From: Burkholderia stagnalis
Lineage (GTDB): Bacteria; Pseudomonadota; Gammaproteobacteria; Burkholderiales; Burkholderiaceae
Direction: 5' to 3'
Length of the DNA: 64,000 bases
NCBI RefSeq assembly: GCF_902830275.1
Contig: NZ_CADESW010000014.1
Span: forward strand, 124,001-188,000
Below, piece by piece: positions 44,759-56,835 of the stretch. The notes beneath the pieces are model-generated. The model did not search any database, had not been told where the DNA came from, and worked only from the letters and a program-made list of their open reading frames with translations. The translations under genes were made by a program, and so were the position numbers. Each line of letters begins with the position of its first letter. Positions within the stretch are counted from its first letter, which is position 1.

Positions 44759-45070
44759 TTACGCGGCGGCGAACAGTTGCTGCAGCTCGCCCGACTGGTA
44801 CATCTCCATCATGATGTCCGAGCCGCCGATGAACTCGCCCTTCACGTACAGCTGCGGGATCGTCGGCCAGTTCGAAAATTCCTTGATGCCCTGGCGGATC
44901 TCGTCATCCTCGAGCACGTTGACCGTCTTGAACTGGTCGACGCCGCAGGCCTTCAGCACCTGCACGGCGCGGCCCGAGAAGCCGCACATCGGGAATTGCG
45001 CGTTGCCCTTCATGAAGAGCACGACCTGGTTTTCGTCGACGATTTGCTTGATACGTTGTTGGGTGTCCAT
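44759..45070 (-). CDS. grxD: Monothiol glutaredoxin GrxD (Grx4)
   Basis: 103-residue CGFS-type glutaredoxin that carries or delivers Fe-S clusters. The active site is in [18 protein letters not shown], and the glutathione-binding parts [19 protein letters not shown] and the opening [19 protein letters not shown] are present. It lies between prmC and ubiX in the hemA-prfA-prmC leftward block. Confidence 0.98.
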   Translation of the reverse strand: MDTQQRIKQIVDENQVVLFMKGNAQFPMCGFSGRAVQVLKACGVDQFKTVNVLEDDEIRQGIKEFSNWPTIPQLYVKGEFIGGSDIMMEMYQSGELQQLFAAA

Positions 45071-45147
45071 GACTGACCTTGCGGTTGCGGGGCGTTAGAA
45101 CGAAATGATAGCGGATTTCAATCCGGCGGGCCGGGCCTCGGCGCGGA

Positions 45148-45990
45148 TCAGCCGGGCAGGCGGCCGCCGGTGGTGCGCTCGATCGCGGCGAGATCGGCGA
45201 GCGATTCGATTGCGACGTAGCCGCGCGCGGCAAGCAGCGCGCGTACGGCTTCGGCCTGGTCGTAGCCGTGCTCGATCCACAGCGAGCCATGCGGTTTCAG
45301 GAACGCGCCGGCGCCCGCGACGATCGTGCGGATCGCGCTCAGGCCGTCGGCGTCGTCGGTGAGCGCGCCGCGCGGCTCGAAGCGCAGGTCGCCCTGCGCC
45401 AGGTGCGGGTCGTGCTGCGCGATGTACGGCGGGTTGCTGACGATGGCATTGAACGCGAGCGCCGGATCGAGCGCCGCGTACCAGTCGCTGAGCAGCCAGT
45501 GCAAAGGCCCGCCGGGGCGATGCGGGTCGAGCAGCTTGGCGCCGTTGCGCGCGGCGACGGCGAGCGCGGCCGGCGAGCGGTCGAGCGCCCACACGCGCGC
45601 GTCGGGTCGCTCGGCCGCGATCGACACCGCGATCGCACCGCTGCCGGTGCCGAGATCGAGCACCGCCGGATGCGGGATGCCGTCGATCGCGTCGAGCGCC
45701 GCCTCGACCAGCAATTCGGTTTCCGGGCGCGGGATCAGCACGTCGGGCGTCACGTCGAACGGCCGTCCGAAGAATTCGCGCAGCCCGACCAGCTGCGCGA
45801 CCGGCTCGCCGGCCACGCGGCGCGCCTCGAGCTGGCGATAGCGTTCGACCGCGGCCGCGTCGAGCGGCTCGTCGCCGCGCGTGATCAACTGCGTGCGCGT
45901 CCAGCCGAGCGCGTGCGCGAGCAGCACGCGTGCGTCGACCGGGTCGAGCGGCGACGCGCGCAGCAATTCGTCGGCGGATGTGTCGGGCAT
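45148..45990 (-). CDS. prmC: Release factor glutamine methyltransferase PrmC (HemK)
   Basis: Methylates the Gln of the GGQ motif in release factors RF1 and RF2. 280 residues. SAM motif VLDLGTGSGAIAVSIA, catalytic motif IVSNPPYIAQHDPHL, and the N-terminal helical domain with DARVLLAHALGWTRTQLITR. It starts 7 nt after prfA, its substrate gene, a classic pairing. Confidence 0.98.
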   Translation of the reverse strand: MPDTSADELLRASPLDPVDARVLLAHALGWTRTQLITRGDEPLDAAAVERYRQLEARRVAGEPVAQLVGLREFFGRPFDVTPDVLIPRPETELLVEAALDAIDGIPHPAVLDLGTGSGAIAVSIAAERPDARVWALDRSPAALAVAARNGAKLLDPHRPGGPLHWLLSDWYAALDPALAFNAIVSNPPYIAQHDPHLAQGDLRFEPRGALTDDADGLSAIRTIVAGAGAFLKPHGSLWIEHGYDQAEAVRALLAARGYVAIESLADLAAIERTTGGRLPG

Positions 45991-45997
45991 GTCGACC

Positions 45998-47080
45998 TCA
46001 GTCGGCGTCGCCGAGCGACGCGAGCAGTTCGGCCTGATGCTCGCTGACGAGCGCGCCGATCAGTTCGTCGAGATCGCCGTCCATGATCGCCTCGAGCCGG
46101 TACAGCGTCAGGTTGATGCGGTGATCGGTCATCCGGCCCTGCGGGAAGTTGTACGTGCGGATCCGCTCGGAGCGGTCACCCGAGCCGATCAGGCTCTTGC
46201 GCGTCGCGGCTTCCTTCGCGTGCTGCTCGTGATACTGCTTGTCCTTGATCCGCGCGGCGAGCACCTTCAGCGCGCGATCCTTGTTCTTGTGCTGCGAACG
46301 GTCGTCCTGGCACTCGACGACGATGCCGGTCGGGATGTGCGTGACGCGTACCGCCGAATCGGTCTTGTTGATGTGCTGGCCGCCCGCGCCGGACGCGCGG
46401 AACGTGTCGATCCGCAGGTCGGCCGGATTGATCTCGACCTCGCCGATCTCGTCGGCTTCCGGCATCACCGCGACCGTGCACGCGGACGTGTGGATGCGCC
46501 CCTGCGTCTCGGTCGCCGGCACGCGCTGCACGCGATGGCCGCCCGATTCGAACTTCAGCCGCGAGTACGCGCCCTGGCCCGCGATCCGCACGATCACTTC
46601 CTTGTAGCCGCCGAGATCCGACGCGCTTTCCGACATCATCTCGACCTGCCAGCGCTGGCGTTCCGCGAAGCGCAGGTACATGCGCAGCAGGTCGCCCGCG
46701 AACAGCGCCGATTCGTCGCCGCCGGTGCCCGCGCGGATTTCGAGGAAGATGTTGCGATCGTCGTTCGGGTCCTTCGGCAGCAGCATCTTCTGCAGCTCGA
46801 CCTCGAGACGGGCCATCCCCTCGCGCGCGCTGCGGATCTCGTCCTCCGCGAAGTCGCGCATCGACGCATCGGCGAGCAGCTCCTGCGCCGCGGCCTCGTC
46901 GTTGCGCGACTGGCGCCACAGCGCGTACTGCTCGACCACCGGGTCGAGTTCCGCGTGTTCGCGGGTCAGCTTGCGGTACTGGTCGAGGTCGGCCGTGACG
47001 TTCTCGCGGCTCAGCAGGTCGTTCAGTTCGGCCAGCCGGATGGACAGCTGGTCGAGCTTGCGTTGCATGCTCGTCTTCAT
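45998..47080 (-). CDS. prfA: Peptide chain release factor 1 (RF1)
   Basis: Terminates translation at UAA and UAG. 360 residues. The GGQ loop ([17 protein letters not shown]) and the codon-recognition P-x-T tripeptide region ([20 protein letters not shown]) are intact. 81 nt separate it from hemA upstream, and prmC follows closely. Confidence 0.99.
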   Translation of the reverse strand: MKTSMQRKLDQLSIRLAELNDLLSRENVTADLDQYRKLTREHAELDPVVEQYALWRQSRNDEAAAQELLADASMRDFAEDEIRSAREGMARLEVELQKMLLPKDPNDDRNIFLEIRAGTGGDESALFAGDLLRMYLRFAERQRWQVEMMSESASDLGGYKEVIVRIAGQGAYSRLKFESGGHRVQRVPATETQGRIHTSACTVAVMPEADEIGEVEINPADLRIDTFRASGAGGQHINKTDSAVRVTHIPTGIVVECQDDRSQHKNKDRALKVLAARIKDKQYHEQHAKEAATRKSLIGSGDRSERIRTYNFPQGRMTDHRINLTLYRLEAIMDGDLDELIGALVSEHQAELLASLGDAD

Positions 47081-47161
47081 GGTGTGGAGCGGCGCTCCCG
47101 GGCAGGAATGTCGGAAAGGAAAGGCCGGCTCGCGAGCCGGCGTGGGCGGGCGCGGTCGGCG

Positions 47162-48475
<1,314 letters not shown>

Positions 48476-48485
48476 TTAGCCCCAT

Positions 48486-48491
48486 ATTATA
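48486..48491 (-). promoter_or_regulatory. -10 element of the hemA promoter
   Basis: Minus-strand TATAAT, predicted start of transcription near 48479 and a leader of about 19 nt. No good -35 at 17 nt. The TAA stop codon of the upstream response regulator gene is part of this box. Confidence 0.55.
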
Positions 48492-49248
48492 GCGTTTCGG
48501 CGATTTCCTCACGCGACGCGTATCGGGCGTCGGCCAGAGCCGGGCGGTGATTCGGGGGTTCGATCGGCACCTGGTCGAGCTGGTATCCATAGCCGTAGAG
48601 CGGCAGCAGGCGGTATCCGTGCTCCGGGAGCAGCCGCAGCTTGCTGCGCAGCCGGGAGGCGTGGGTGTCGAGCGTGCGCGACTTCATGTCGCGCCGGCGG
48701 GCCCAGACCGTCTCGAGGATATGGGCGCGCGATACGGGGCGCGACAGGTTCGCGAACAGCAGCAGCGCGAAGCGGAATTCCTTCGGGGTGAGCGCCACGA
48801 CCTCGTCGCCGAAGCGCACGAGGCCGTGCGTGGCGTCGAACGCGTATTCCCCATACATATCGCGCGAGCGGTTGGGCGGGCGGCGGACGCCCGCGCGCCG
48901 CATCAGCGCGTTGACGCGCGCGAGCAGCTCGGGGCCGCTCACCGGCTTGACGAGACAGTCGTCGGCGCCCGCATGCAGGCACGACACGATCTCGCTTTCG
49001 CGCGGCATGCGCATGACCGCGATCGCGGGCAGGCCCGGCAGGATCGTCCGCACACGCGGGATGACTTCCTCGGCGGGCAGGTCGCCGGCCCAGTCGCCGG
49101 TGATCAGCAGGTCGCAGGTGTCGGTGGCGAGCCACTCGAAGAACCGCGCGCTGGAAGAGAACGGGTGGCAAAGGTGCCCACCCGCGAACAGGAGGCGATT
49201 CATGAGCGCGGCGTGACGCGCATCCGGATCGATCAGAGCGATTCGCAT
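48487..49248 (-). CDS. Orphan OmpR-type response regulator with atypical receiver (253 aa)
   Basis: N-terminal receiver (about 1-120) and C-terminal winged helix (ALTPKEFRFALLLFANLSRP, then DTHASRLRSKLRLL). Start at 49248 (MRIALIDPDARHAALMNRL). Asp7 and Asp9 give an acidic pair. The phospho-acceptor position falls in LLITGDWAGDLP, and the Lys is in DDCLVKPVSG. The usual Thr/Ser after the fourth strand is replaced in AIAVMRMPRESEI, so phosphorylation-dependent switching is doubtful. No histidine kinase is adjacent. Targets unknown. Confidence 0.88.
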   Translation of the reverse strand: MRIALIDPDARHAALMNRLLFAGGHLCHPFSSSARFFEWLATDTCDLLITGDWAGDLPAEEVIPRVRTILPGLPAIAVMRMPRESEIVSCLHAGADDCLVKPVSGPELLARVNALMRRAGVRRPPNRSRDMYGEYAFDATHGLVRFGDEVVALTPKEFRFALLLFANLSRPVSRAHILETVWARRRDMKSRTLDTHASRLRSKLRLLPEHGYRLLPLYGYGYQLDQVPIEPPNHRPALADARYASREEIAETL

Positions 49249-49431
49249 GGGAATTTCTTCTTTACGGCAGCCGGTGCGCGCTTGCCATAACGTCGGGTCG
49301 GCCCCTACACTCAAACGTTACGCGGCAAGTACCCTGCTGATGTCAGGTCTCAGGTTCGATGGATGGATCGATGCTAGCGGCAGGAGTCGTTCACGCCTAT
49401 GGGACGAATCTGAAATTAATAGAAGGCGCGA

Positions 49432-49686
49432 ATGAACTGGTTTGGAATCGTCGTTCTGGGAACGGCCGTCGGGCTGCTCGGCCGGGGCTTGCACCCGCTG
49501 CGGCGCGCCGGCCGGCCGGCGTGGTGGGTCGCGGTGCTGGTCGGCATCGCCGGCGCCGCCGCGGCGAAGATGGCCGGCAATCTCTCAGGACTCTTTTACG
49601 ATGGCGAGACGCTCGAATGGCCGGTCTGCACCGGCGTCGCGTTCCTCGCCGTGGCGGTGACGGTCGCGCTGGCGGCGCGTCGCTGA
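49432..49686 (+). CDS. Small membrane protein, GlsB/YeaQ-like (84 aa)
   Basis: Three short hydrophobic segments (about 3-18, 30-46, 64-80) with Gly-rich helices (GIVVLGTAVGLLGRGLHP, WWVAVLVGIAGAAAAKMAG). The pattern recalls the GlsB/YeaQ/YmgE stress-associated membrane family but the match is by eye. It precedes the Xaa-Pro aminopeptidase gene by 18 nt and may be co-transcribed. Confidence 0.8.
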   Translation: MNWFGIVVLGTAVGLLGRGLHPLRRAGRPAWWVAVLVGIAGAAAAKMAGNLSGLFYDGETLEWPVCTGVAFLAVAVTVALAARR

Positions 49687-49704
49687 TTGCTCTCAGGTGA
49701 AATC

Positions 49705-51519
49705 ATGAATGCCCGTCTCCCCGAAGCCTCGCCGGTGCCGGCCCGAATCGCGCTGCTGCGCGGCGCGATGGCCCGCGAGGACCTGGCCGCGTATCTCGTG
49801 CCGTCCGCCGATCCCCACCTGTCCGAATACCTGCCCGAGCGCTGGCAGGCCCGCCGCTGGCTGTCCGGGTTCACGGGCTCGGTCGGCACGCTCGTCGTGA
49901 CCGCGGATTTCGCGGGGCTGTGGGTCGACAGCCGTTACTGGGTGCAGGCCGAGGCCGAACTGGCCGGCACGGGCGTGCAGCTGATGAAGATGACGGGCGG
50001 GCAGCAGAGCGCGCCGCATGTCGACTGGCTCGCGCAGAACGTGCCGGCCGGGGCGACGGTCGGCGTCGACGGCGCGGTGCTCGGCGTCGCGGCCGCACGC
50101 GGGCTGACGGCCGCGCTGAGCGCGCGCGGCGTCGCGCTGCGTACCGATCTCGACCTGCTCGACGCGATCTGGCCCGAGCGGCCGGGGCTGCCCGGCGACG
50201 CCGTGTTCGAGCATGTCGCGCCGCAGGCCGACACGACCCGCGCGAGCAAGCTCGCCGACGTGCGCCGCGCGATGCACGCGCAGGGCGCGCAGTGGCACTT
50301 CGTGTCGACGCTCGACGATCTCGCATGGCTATTCAACCTGCGCGGCGCCGACGTCAACTTCAACCCCGTATTCGTCGCGCACGCGATGATCGGCGCCGAC
50401 CGCGCGACGCTGTTCGTCGCCGACGGCAAGGTGTCGCCGGCGCTCGCCGCGTCGCTCGCGCAGGACGGCGTCGACGTGCGCGCGTACGACGCCGCGCGCG
50501 CGGCGCTCGCGGCGCTGCCCGACGGCGCGACGCTGCTGATCGACCCGCGCCGCGTGACCTACGGCACGCTCGAGGCGGTGCCGCCGGGCGTGAAGCTGAT
50601 CGAGGCCGTCAATCCGTCGACGTTCGAGAAATCGCGCAAGACGTCCACCGAGATCGAGCATGTGCGCGTGACGATGGAGCACGACGGCGCGGCGCTCGCC
50701 GAATTCTTCGCGTGGTTCGAGCAGGCGGTGAACCGCGAGACGATCACCGAGCTGACGATCGCGGAGCAGCTCCAGGCCGCGCGCACGCGGCGCCCGGGTT
50801 ATGTGTCGCCGAGCTTCGCGACGATCGCCGGCTTCAATGCGAACGGCGCGATGCCGCATTACCACGCGACGCCCGAATCGCACGCGACGATCGCCGGCGA
50901 CGGCCTGCTGCTGATCGATTCCGGCGGCCAGTACGTGAGCGGGACGACCGACATCACGCGCGTCGTGCCGGTGGGCACGGTCAGCGACCTGCAGCGGCGC
51001 GATTTCACGATCGTGCTGAAGTCGATGATGGCGCTGTCGCGCGCACGCTTCCCGCGCGGCATCCGCTCGCCGATGCTCGATGCAATCGCGCGCGCGCCGA
51101 TGTGGGCGGCCGGGCTCGACTACGGGCACGGCACCGGCCACGGCGTCGGCTACTTCCTGAACGTGCACGAAGGCCCGCAGGTGATCTCCCATTACGCGCC
51201 GGCCGAGCCGTACACGGCGATGGAGGAGGGGATGATCACGTCGATCGAGCCGGGCGTGTACCGGCCCGGCAAATGGGGCATCCGGATCGAGAACCTGGTC
51301 GTGAACCGCGCCGCGGGGCAGACCGAGTTCGGCGATTTCCTCGCGTTCGAGACGCTCACGCTGTGCCCGATCGACACGCGCTGCGTGCTGATCGAGATGC
51401 TGCACGAAGAAGAGCGCGCGTGGCTCAACGCGTATCACGCGACCGTGCGCGAACGTGTCGGCCGGCACGTGAGCGGCGACGCGAAGGCATGGCTGGAGGC
51501 GCGCACGCAGCCGATCTGA
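49705..51519 (+). CDS. Xaa-Pro aminopeptidase, M24B family, long form (604 aa)
   Basis: Removes N-terminal residues that precede proline; a two-metal pita-bread enzyme. Two creatinase-like N-terminal domains (to about 310) precede the catalytic domain. GLLLIDSGGQYVSGTTDITR gives the two metal Asp residues, DYGHGTGHGVGYFLNVHEGP the His, and MEEGMITSIEPGVYRPGKWG the Glu ligands. Length and layout match the eukaryote-like XPNPEP1 type rather than short PepP. Start at ATG 49705; downstream genes follow after 57 nt. Confidence 0.95.
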   Translation: MNARLPEASPVPARIALLRGAMAREDLAAYLVPSADPHLSEYLPERWQARRWLSGFTGSVGTLVVTADFAGLWVDSRYWVQAEAELAGTGVQLMKMTGGQQSAPHVDWLAQNVPAGATVGVDGAVLGVAAARGLTAALSARGVALRTDLDLLDAIWPERPGLPGDAVFEHVAPQADTTRASKLADVRRAMHAQGAQWHFVSTLDDLAWLFNLRGADVNFNPVFVAHAMIGADRATLFVADGKVSPALAASLAQDGVDVRAYDAARAALAALPDGATLLIDPRRVTYGTLEAVPPGVKLIEAVNPSTFEKSRKTSTEIEHVRVTMEHDGAALAEFFAWFEQAVNRETITELTIAEQLQAARTRRPGYVSPSFATIAGFNANGAMPHYHATPESHATIAGDGLLLIDSGGQYVSGTTDITRVVPVGTVSDLQRRDFTIVLKSMMALSRARFPRGIRSPMLDAIARAPMWAAGLDYGHGTGHGVGYFLNVHEGPQVISHYAPAEPYTAMEEGMITSIEPGVYRPGKWGIRIENLVVNRAAGQTEFGDFLAFETLTLCPIDTRCVLIEMLHEEERAWLNAYHATVRERVGRHVSGDAKAWLEARTQPI

Positions 51520-51576
51520 CGCGTGCGCGGTTTCCGTTCGAACGACAACCAACGACAACAATACCGAGGGCAACGG

Positions 51577-52128
51577 ATGGCGAAGACAGCGGTGATCGTG
51601 ATCGACATGCAGCGCGGGCTGGTGCAGCGGACGCGGCCGGCCTACCGGCTCGACGACGTGGTGGCCGGCATCAACCGGCTGACCGCGGCGGCGCGCGCGG
51701 CAGGCGTGCCGGTCTGCTTCGTGCAGCACGACGGCGATGCCGACGACGACATCGTGCCCGGCACGGCGGGCTGGGAGCTGCACGCGAGCCTTGCTGTCGA
51801 GCCCGGCGACTGGCGTATCCGCAAGCAGGTGGGCGACGCGTTCCAGGACACGCCGCTCGGGCAGCGGCTGGATGACGAAGGCATCCGCTCGGTGCTGATC
51901 TGCGGCTATGCGACCGAGTTCTGCGTCGACGCCACCGCGCGCCGCGCGGCGCTGCTCGGCTATCGCACGACGGTCGTGTCCGACCTGCACACGACGAACG
52001 AGCGCCCGCATCTCGCGGCCGCGCAGATCGTCGCGCATCATCATTTCATCTGGGAAAACGGCACGCTGTCGGGCAACGCGGTGACGTCGCGTCCGCTCGC
52101 GGACGTGCTCGCCACGGAGCTGGCATGA
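51577..52128 (+). CDS. Isochorismatase-like cysteine hydrolase (183 aa)
   Basis: Family catalytic triad visible: Asp in AVIVIDMQRGLV, Lys in RIRKQVGDAFQDT, Cys in LICGYATEFCVDATARRA. Start at ATG 51577 with CGAGGG upstream; an upstream frame extension looks non-coding. Overlaps the following HAD gene by 4 nt (ATGA), so the two are coupled. Likely an amidase or nicotinamidase-type enzyme; substrate unknown. Confidence 0.93.
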   Translation: MAKTAVIVIDMQRGLVQRTRPAYRLDDVVAGINRLTAAARAAGVPVCFVQHDGDADDDIVPGTAGWELHASLAVEPGDWRIRKQVGDAFQDTPLGQRLDDEGIRSVLICGYATEFCVDATARRAALLGYRTTVVSDLHTTNERPHLAAAQIVAHHHFIWENGTLSGNAVTSRPLADVLATELA

Positions 52129-52748
52129 CGATCAAGGCCGTCGTATTCGATTTCGGCGGGGTGCTGATCGACTGGAGCCCCGAGTACCTGTACAGGCAGC
52201 TGATTCCGGACGAGGCCGAGCGCCGCTGGTTCCTCACGCACGTGTGCGGGATGGACTGGGTGATCCGGCAGGACGGCGGGCAGACGATCGCCGAAGGCAC
52301 CGACGAGCGCGTCGCGCAGTTTCCGGAGCACGAGGCGCTGATCCGCGCGTTCTACGCGCGCTGGCACGACATGATCGGCGGCGTGCTCGCCGACGGCGAG
52401 GCGCTCGTCGACCGGCTCGACGCTGCCGGGATGCCGCTGTTCGGGCTGACGAACTGGTCGGCGCAGACGTTTCCGTATGCGTGGGACAGGTTCGCGGTGC
52501 TGCGGCGCTTTCGCGACATCGTCGTGTCGGGCCGCGTGAAGCTCGTGAAGCCGGATCCGGCGATCTACCACGCGATGCATGCGCGCATCGAACCGCATCT
52601 GCCGGGCATCGCGCCGCACGAGCTCGTGTTCATCGACGACAACGCGAAGAATGCCGCCGCCGCGACGGCGCTCGGCTGGCACGGCATCCATCACGTGAGC
52701 GCGGCGGCCACCGAGGCGCGGCTGCGCGAGCTGGGCGCGCTCGCCTGA
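52125..52748 (+). CDS. HAD-superfamily hydrolase, YihX-like (207 aa)
   Basis: Motif I AVVFDFGGVLIDWSPEYL (nucleophile Asp, with Gly at the second Asp position as in other D-F-G-G proteins), motif II PLFGLTNWSAQTF, motif III KLVKPDPAIYH, motif IV LVFIDDNAKNAAAA. The cap domain lies between motifs I and II. It is coupled to the cysteine hydrolase and followed by a terminator. Probably a sugar or small-molecule phosphatase; substrate unknown. Confidence 0.94.
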   Translation: MTIKAVVFDFGGVLIDWSPEYLYRQLIPDEAERRWFLTHVCGMDWVIRQDGGQTIAEGTDERVAQFPEHEALIRAFYARWHDMIGGVLADGEALVDRLDAAGMPLFGLTNWSAQTFPYAWDRFAVLRRFRDIVVSGRVKLVKPDPAIYHAMHARIEPHLPGIAPHELVFIDDNAKNAAAATALGWHGIHHVSAAATEARLRELGALA

Positions 52749-52774
52749 GCGGCCGGCGGGCGCCGCCGGACGGA

Positions 52775-52812
52775 AAAAAAGCGGGCCAGTGATGAACTGA
52801 GCCCGCTTTTTT
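52775..52812. terminator. Bidirectional intrinsic terminator
   Basis: A 12-bp stem (52775-52786 with 52801-52812) with A-run and T-run and a 14-nt loop that can form an inner CAGT/ACTG pairing. Lies between the HAD gene and the convergent ettA. Confidence 0.9.
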
Positions 52813-52849
52813 CATGTGCGCGACGGCCCGGCCGCCGCGGCCGCGCCGG

Positions 52850-54517
<1,668 letters not shown>

Positions 54518-54694
54518 GTGCGTGTGAAAGTCAGAAGTTGAGGCGCCGCGCAGCGGGTTCGCGGCGCGGCGTCGGGTGATTCGGTCCGGAGGATGCCGCG
54601 AGTCGCGCGGCGGGATCGCCGCGTGTGGGCGGCGAGAGCGGCTATTGTACTGCGCCGCCGGACGGCGCTGGCGCGGCGCGGCCGTTGCGCAAGG

Positions 54695-55012
54695 TCAGAG
54701 CCACGCGGCGACGCCGCCGTGCCCCGAGCACGTGCCGCGCCGATGGCGGCTGAAACTGTACGTGCCGTCGCGGCAGCGCGCGCTCGCGCCCTCGGGGACG
54801 CGGCCCGATTTCGAGCGGGCCGGCGCATGCACGGTTTCGCCGTCGCGGTTCCGGTAGGTGTCGTGGCGGTCGAGGTCGGCTTCGTTGCCGTAGGTCTGCG
54901 GCGCGCGATAGGCGAACGCGGGGTGCGGGGCGGCGGCGCACGCGATCAGCAGCGCGATCGACAGTCGCGCGACGCGCATCGCGGCCGTGGTGCGCAAGGC
55001 GGGCAAGGGCAT
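54695..55012 (-). CDS. Small secreted DUF3761-type protein (105 aa)
   Basis: Start chosen at 55012 (MPLPALRTTAAMRVARLSIA) with GAGAGAG upstream; the frame is open further but that part is Arg-rich. Signal peptide cleaved near PHPAFA. The C-terminus DGTYSFSRHRRGTCSGHGGV with closing AAWL is the DUF3761 signature. A secreted protein of unknown role. Alone between ettA and a 470-nt gap. Confidence 0.85.
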   Translation of the reverse strand: MPLPALRTTAAMRVARLSIALLIACAAAPHPAFAYRAPQTYGNEADLDRHDTYRNRDGETVHAPARSKSGRVPEGASARCRDGTYSFSRHRRGTCSGHGGVAAWL

Positions 55013-55481
55013 GGTCTCTCTCGGTGCTTGGTATCGGGCGCGCGACGGCGGCGGGCCGCGCGCGCCAGCATGGTAGCCGATGCGGTGCGAACGTCGGCGC
55101 GACGTCGCTCGCGGCGGGCCGAAAGCCTCGATCCGCCGCGCATCGAACCCGATGTGCCGGCCCTTGCGTTCGGCGTCGGGTGTCAGCCCGTGGAGCAAGC
55201 GTAAGTCCCACGTCTCTTTGAGGCGACGTGAGGTTGCATGCGATGAGGTGGAAATCGTCTTCCTTTAGGGAGGAGAACAGTTAGTGAGTTTCTCCAAGGC
55301 GAAAGGCCGACGAAAAATCGTTTGAGACGGCGTGCTTGCGCGAGTAACGTTCTTCCGTCGGGTTGCATCGCGATAGCCGCGCAGCGGCGGCGGATGCGAT
55401 CAACATCGTTCAACCATATCCATGGGGCAATCCGGCAGGCGCTTGACGCCGCGCCGGAACGGACCTGAGAGGAGCATCGTC
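55013..55481. other. Intergenic region before the second MFS gene
   Basis: 469 nt. A small hairpin (GGAGAA 55272-55277 with TTCTCC 55290-55295) lies in a less GC-rich part around 55240-55330. It might be a leader element or small RNA, but it matches no riboswitch class I know. No credible gene. Confidence 0.45.
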
Positions 55482-56768
55482 ATGAACCGCCCGGGCGCGC
55501 CGCGTCTCTTCTACGGCTGGTACGTGGTGGCCGCCGCGTTTGCCGTGACGTTCGTCGGCTTCGGCAGCGCGTACACGTTCAGCGCGTTCGTCGAATCGCT
55601 GCAGCGGGACTTCGCCGCGTCTCGCGGGCAGATCTCGCTCGTGTTCTCGCTGGCCGGGTGTCTGTATTTCGGCTTCGGCGTGGTCAGCGGGCCGCTCGCC
55701 GATCGGCTGGGCTCGCGGCCGCTGGCCGTCGCCGGCATGCTGCTGACCGCGGCCGGGCTCGCGGCCGCCGGCGCCGCGCGCACGCTGATGCAGGTGTACG
55801 TCGCGTATGGGCTCGGCGTCGGTCTCGGCATCGGCTGCGCATACGTGCCCGCGGTCGGCGCGGTGCAGCGCTGGTTCGTGCGGCGGCGTGGCTTCGCGTC
55901 GGGGCTCGCGGTCGCGGGCATCGGGGTCGGCACGCTCGTGATGCCGCCGCTCGCGTCCGCGCTGATCGCGCACGTCGGCTGGCGCGGCGCGTATTTCACG
56001 CTGGCCGTGCTGGCGGTGCTGGTGGGTGCGGGGATGTCGCTGCTGATCGAGAACGATCCGCGCGGCCGCGGGCTGCTGCCGGATGGAGGCCGGGCCGCCG
56101 ACGCGCCGGCGGCGGGCGCTTCGCACGACGGCCGTTCGGCGCACGCCGTTCACGCAGCGCATGTACCGGCCGGCGCGACCGTCCGCGAGGCCGTGACGTC
56201 GCGGCCGTTCGCGAGCCTCTACGCGGCTTGTCTCGTGTGTTCGTTCGGCGTGTTCGTACCGTTCGTGCACCTCGTGCCGTATGCGGTCGATCACGGCGTG
56301 AAGCCGGCGGCGGCCGTGCTGCTGCTGGGCGCGATCGGCGTCGGCAGCACGGCCGGCCGGTTCTTTCTCGGCGGCCTGGCCGACCGCTTCGGCCGCCGCG
56401 CGTCGCTGCTCGCGATGTTCGCCGGGATGGCCGTGGCGCTCGTCGCATGGGCCACCGCCGGCGATTTCGCCGCGCTTGCCGCGTTCGCACTCGTGTTCGG
56501 CGTGTTCTACGGCGGCTGGGTGGCCGTGCTGCCGGCCGTCGCGATGGACTACTTCGGCGGCCGCAACGTGAGCGGGATCATCGGCGTGCTCTACACGAGC
56601 GTCGCGTTCGGCACGCTGATCGGGCCGGCCGCCGCAGGTTTCATCTACGACGCCGGCGGCGGCTATCTCGTGCCGATCCTCGCCAGCGCCGCCGCGAATG
56701 CGATCGCGTTCGCGATCGTCGCGACCACCGGACGCGCGCCGGCGGCTGCGCGCGCGGCGGGCGGATAG
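55482..56768 (+). CDS. MFS transporter, monocarboxylate/oxalate-antiporter-like (428 aa)
   Basis: About 12 membrane segments. Start at ATG 55482 with GAGAGGAG 7 nt upstream. LFYGWYVVAAAFAVTFVGFG, then ASRGQISLVFSLAGCLYFGF and GPLADRLGSRPLAVAGMLL, are typical of the oxalate/formate and monocarboxylate-porter branch. The central loop (about 200-245) is Ala/Gly/His-rich. Second-half motif GGLADRFGRRASLLAMFAG. Substrate not identifiable. An MmcQ-type gene follows after 67 nt. Confidence 0.92.
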   Translation: MNRPGAPRLFYGWYVVAAAFAVTFVGFGSAYTFSAFVESLQRDFAASRGQISLVFSLAGCLYFGFGVVSGPLADRLGSRPLAVAGMLLTAAGLAAAGAARTLMQVYVAYGLGVGLGIGCAYVPAVGAVQRWFVRRRGFASGLAVAGIGVGTLVMPPLASALIAHVGWRGAYFTLAVLAVLVGAGMSLLIENDPRGRGLLPDGGRAADAPAAGASHDGRSAHAVHAAHVPAGATVREAVTSRPFASLYAACLVCSFGVFVPFVHLVPYAVDHGVKPAAAVLLLGAIGVGSTAGRFFLGGLADRFGRRASLLAMFAGMAVALVAWATAGDFAALAAFALVFGVFYGGWVAVLPAVAMDYFGGRNVSGIIGVLYTSVAFGTLIGPAAAGFIYDAGGGYLVPILASAAANAIAFAIVATTGRAPAAARAAGG

Positions 56769-56835
56769 GCGTTCGCCGCGGTTTTTGGCAGGGCGGCCGA
56801 ATCGTGGCGACGTGGCGCATGTTCGAGGAGGAAGC

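Noticed and set aside
55260-55340. Glycine riboswitch before the MFS gene
   Set aside because: Only a loose likeness in GGAGA-type segments; the conserved core blocks are missing.
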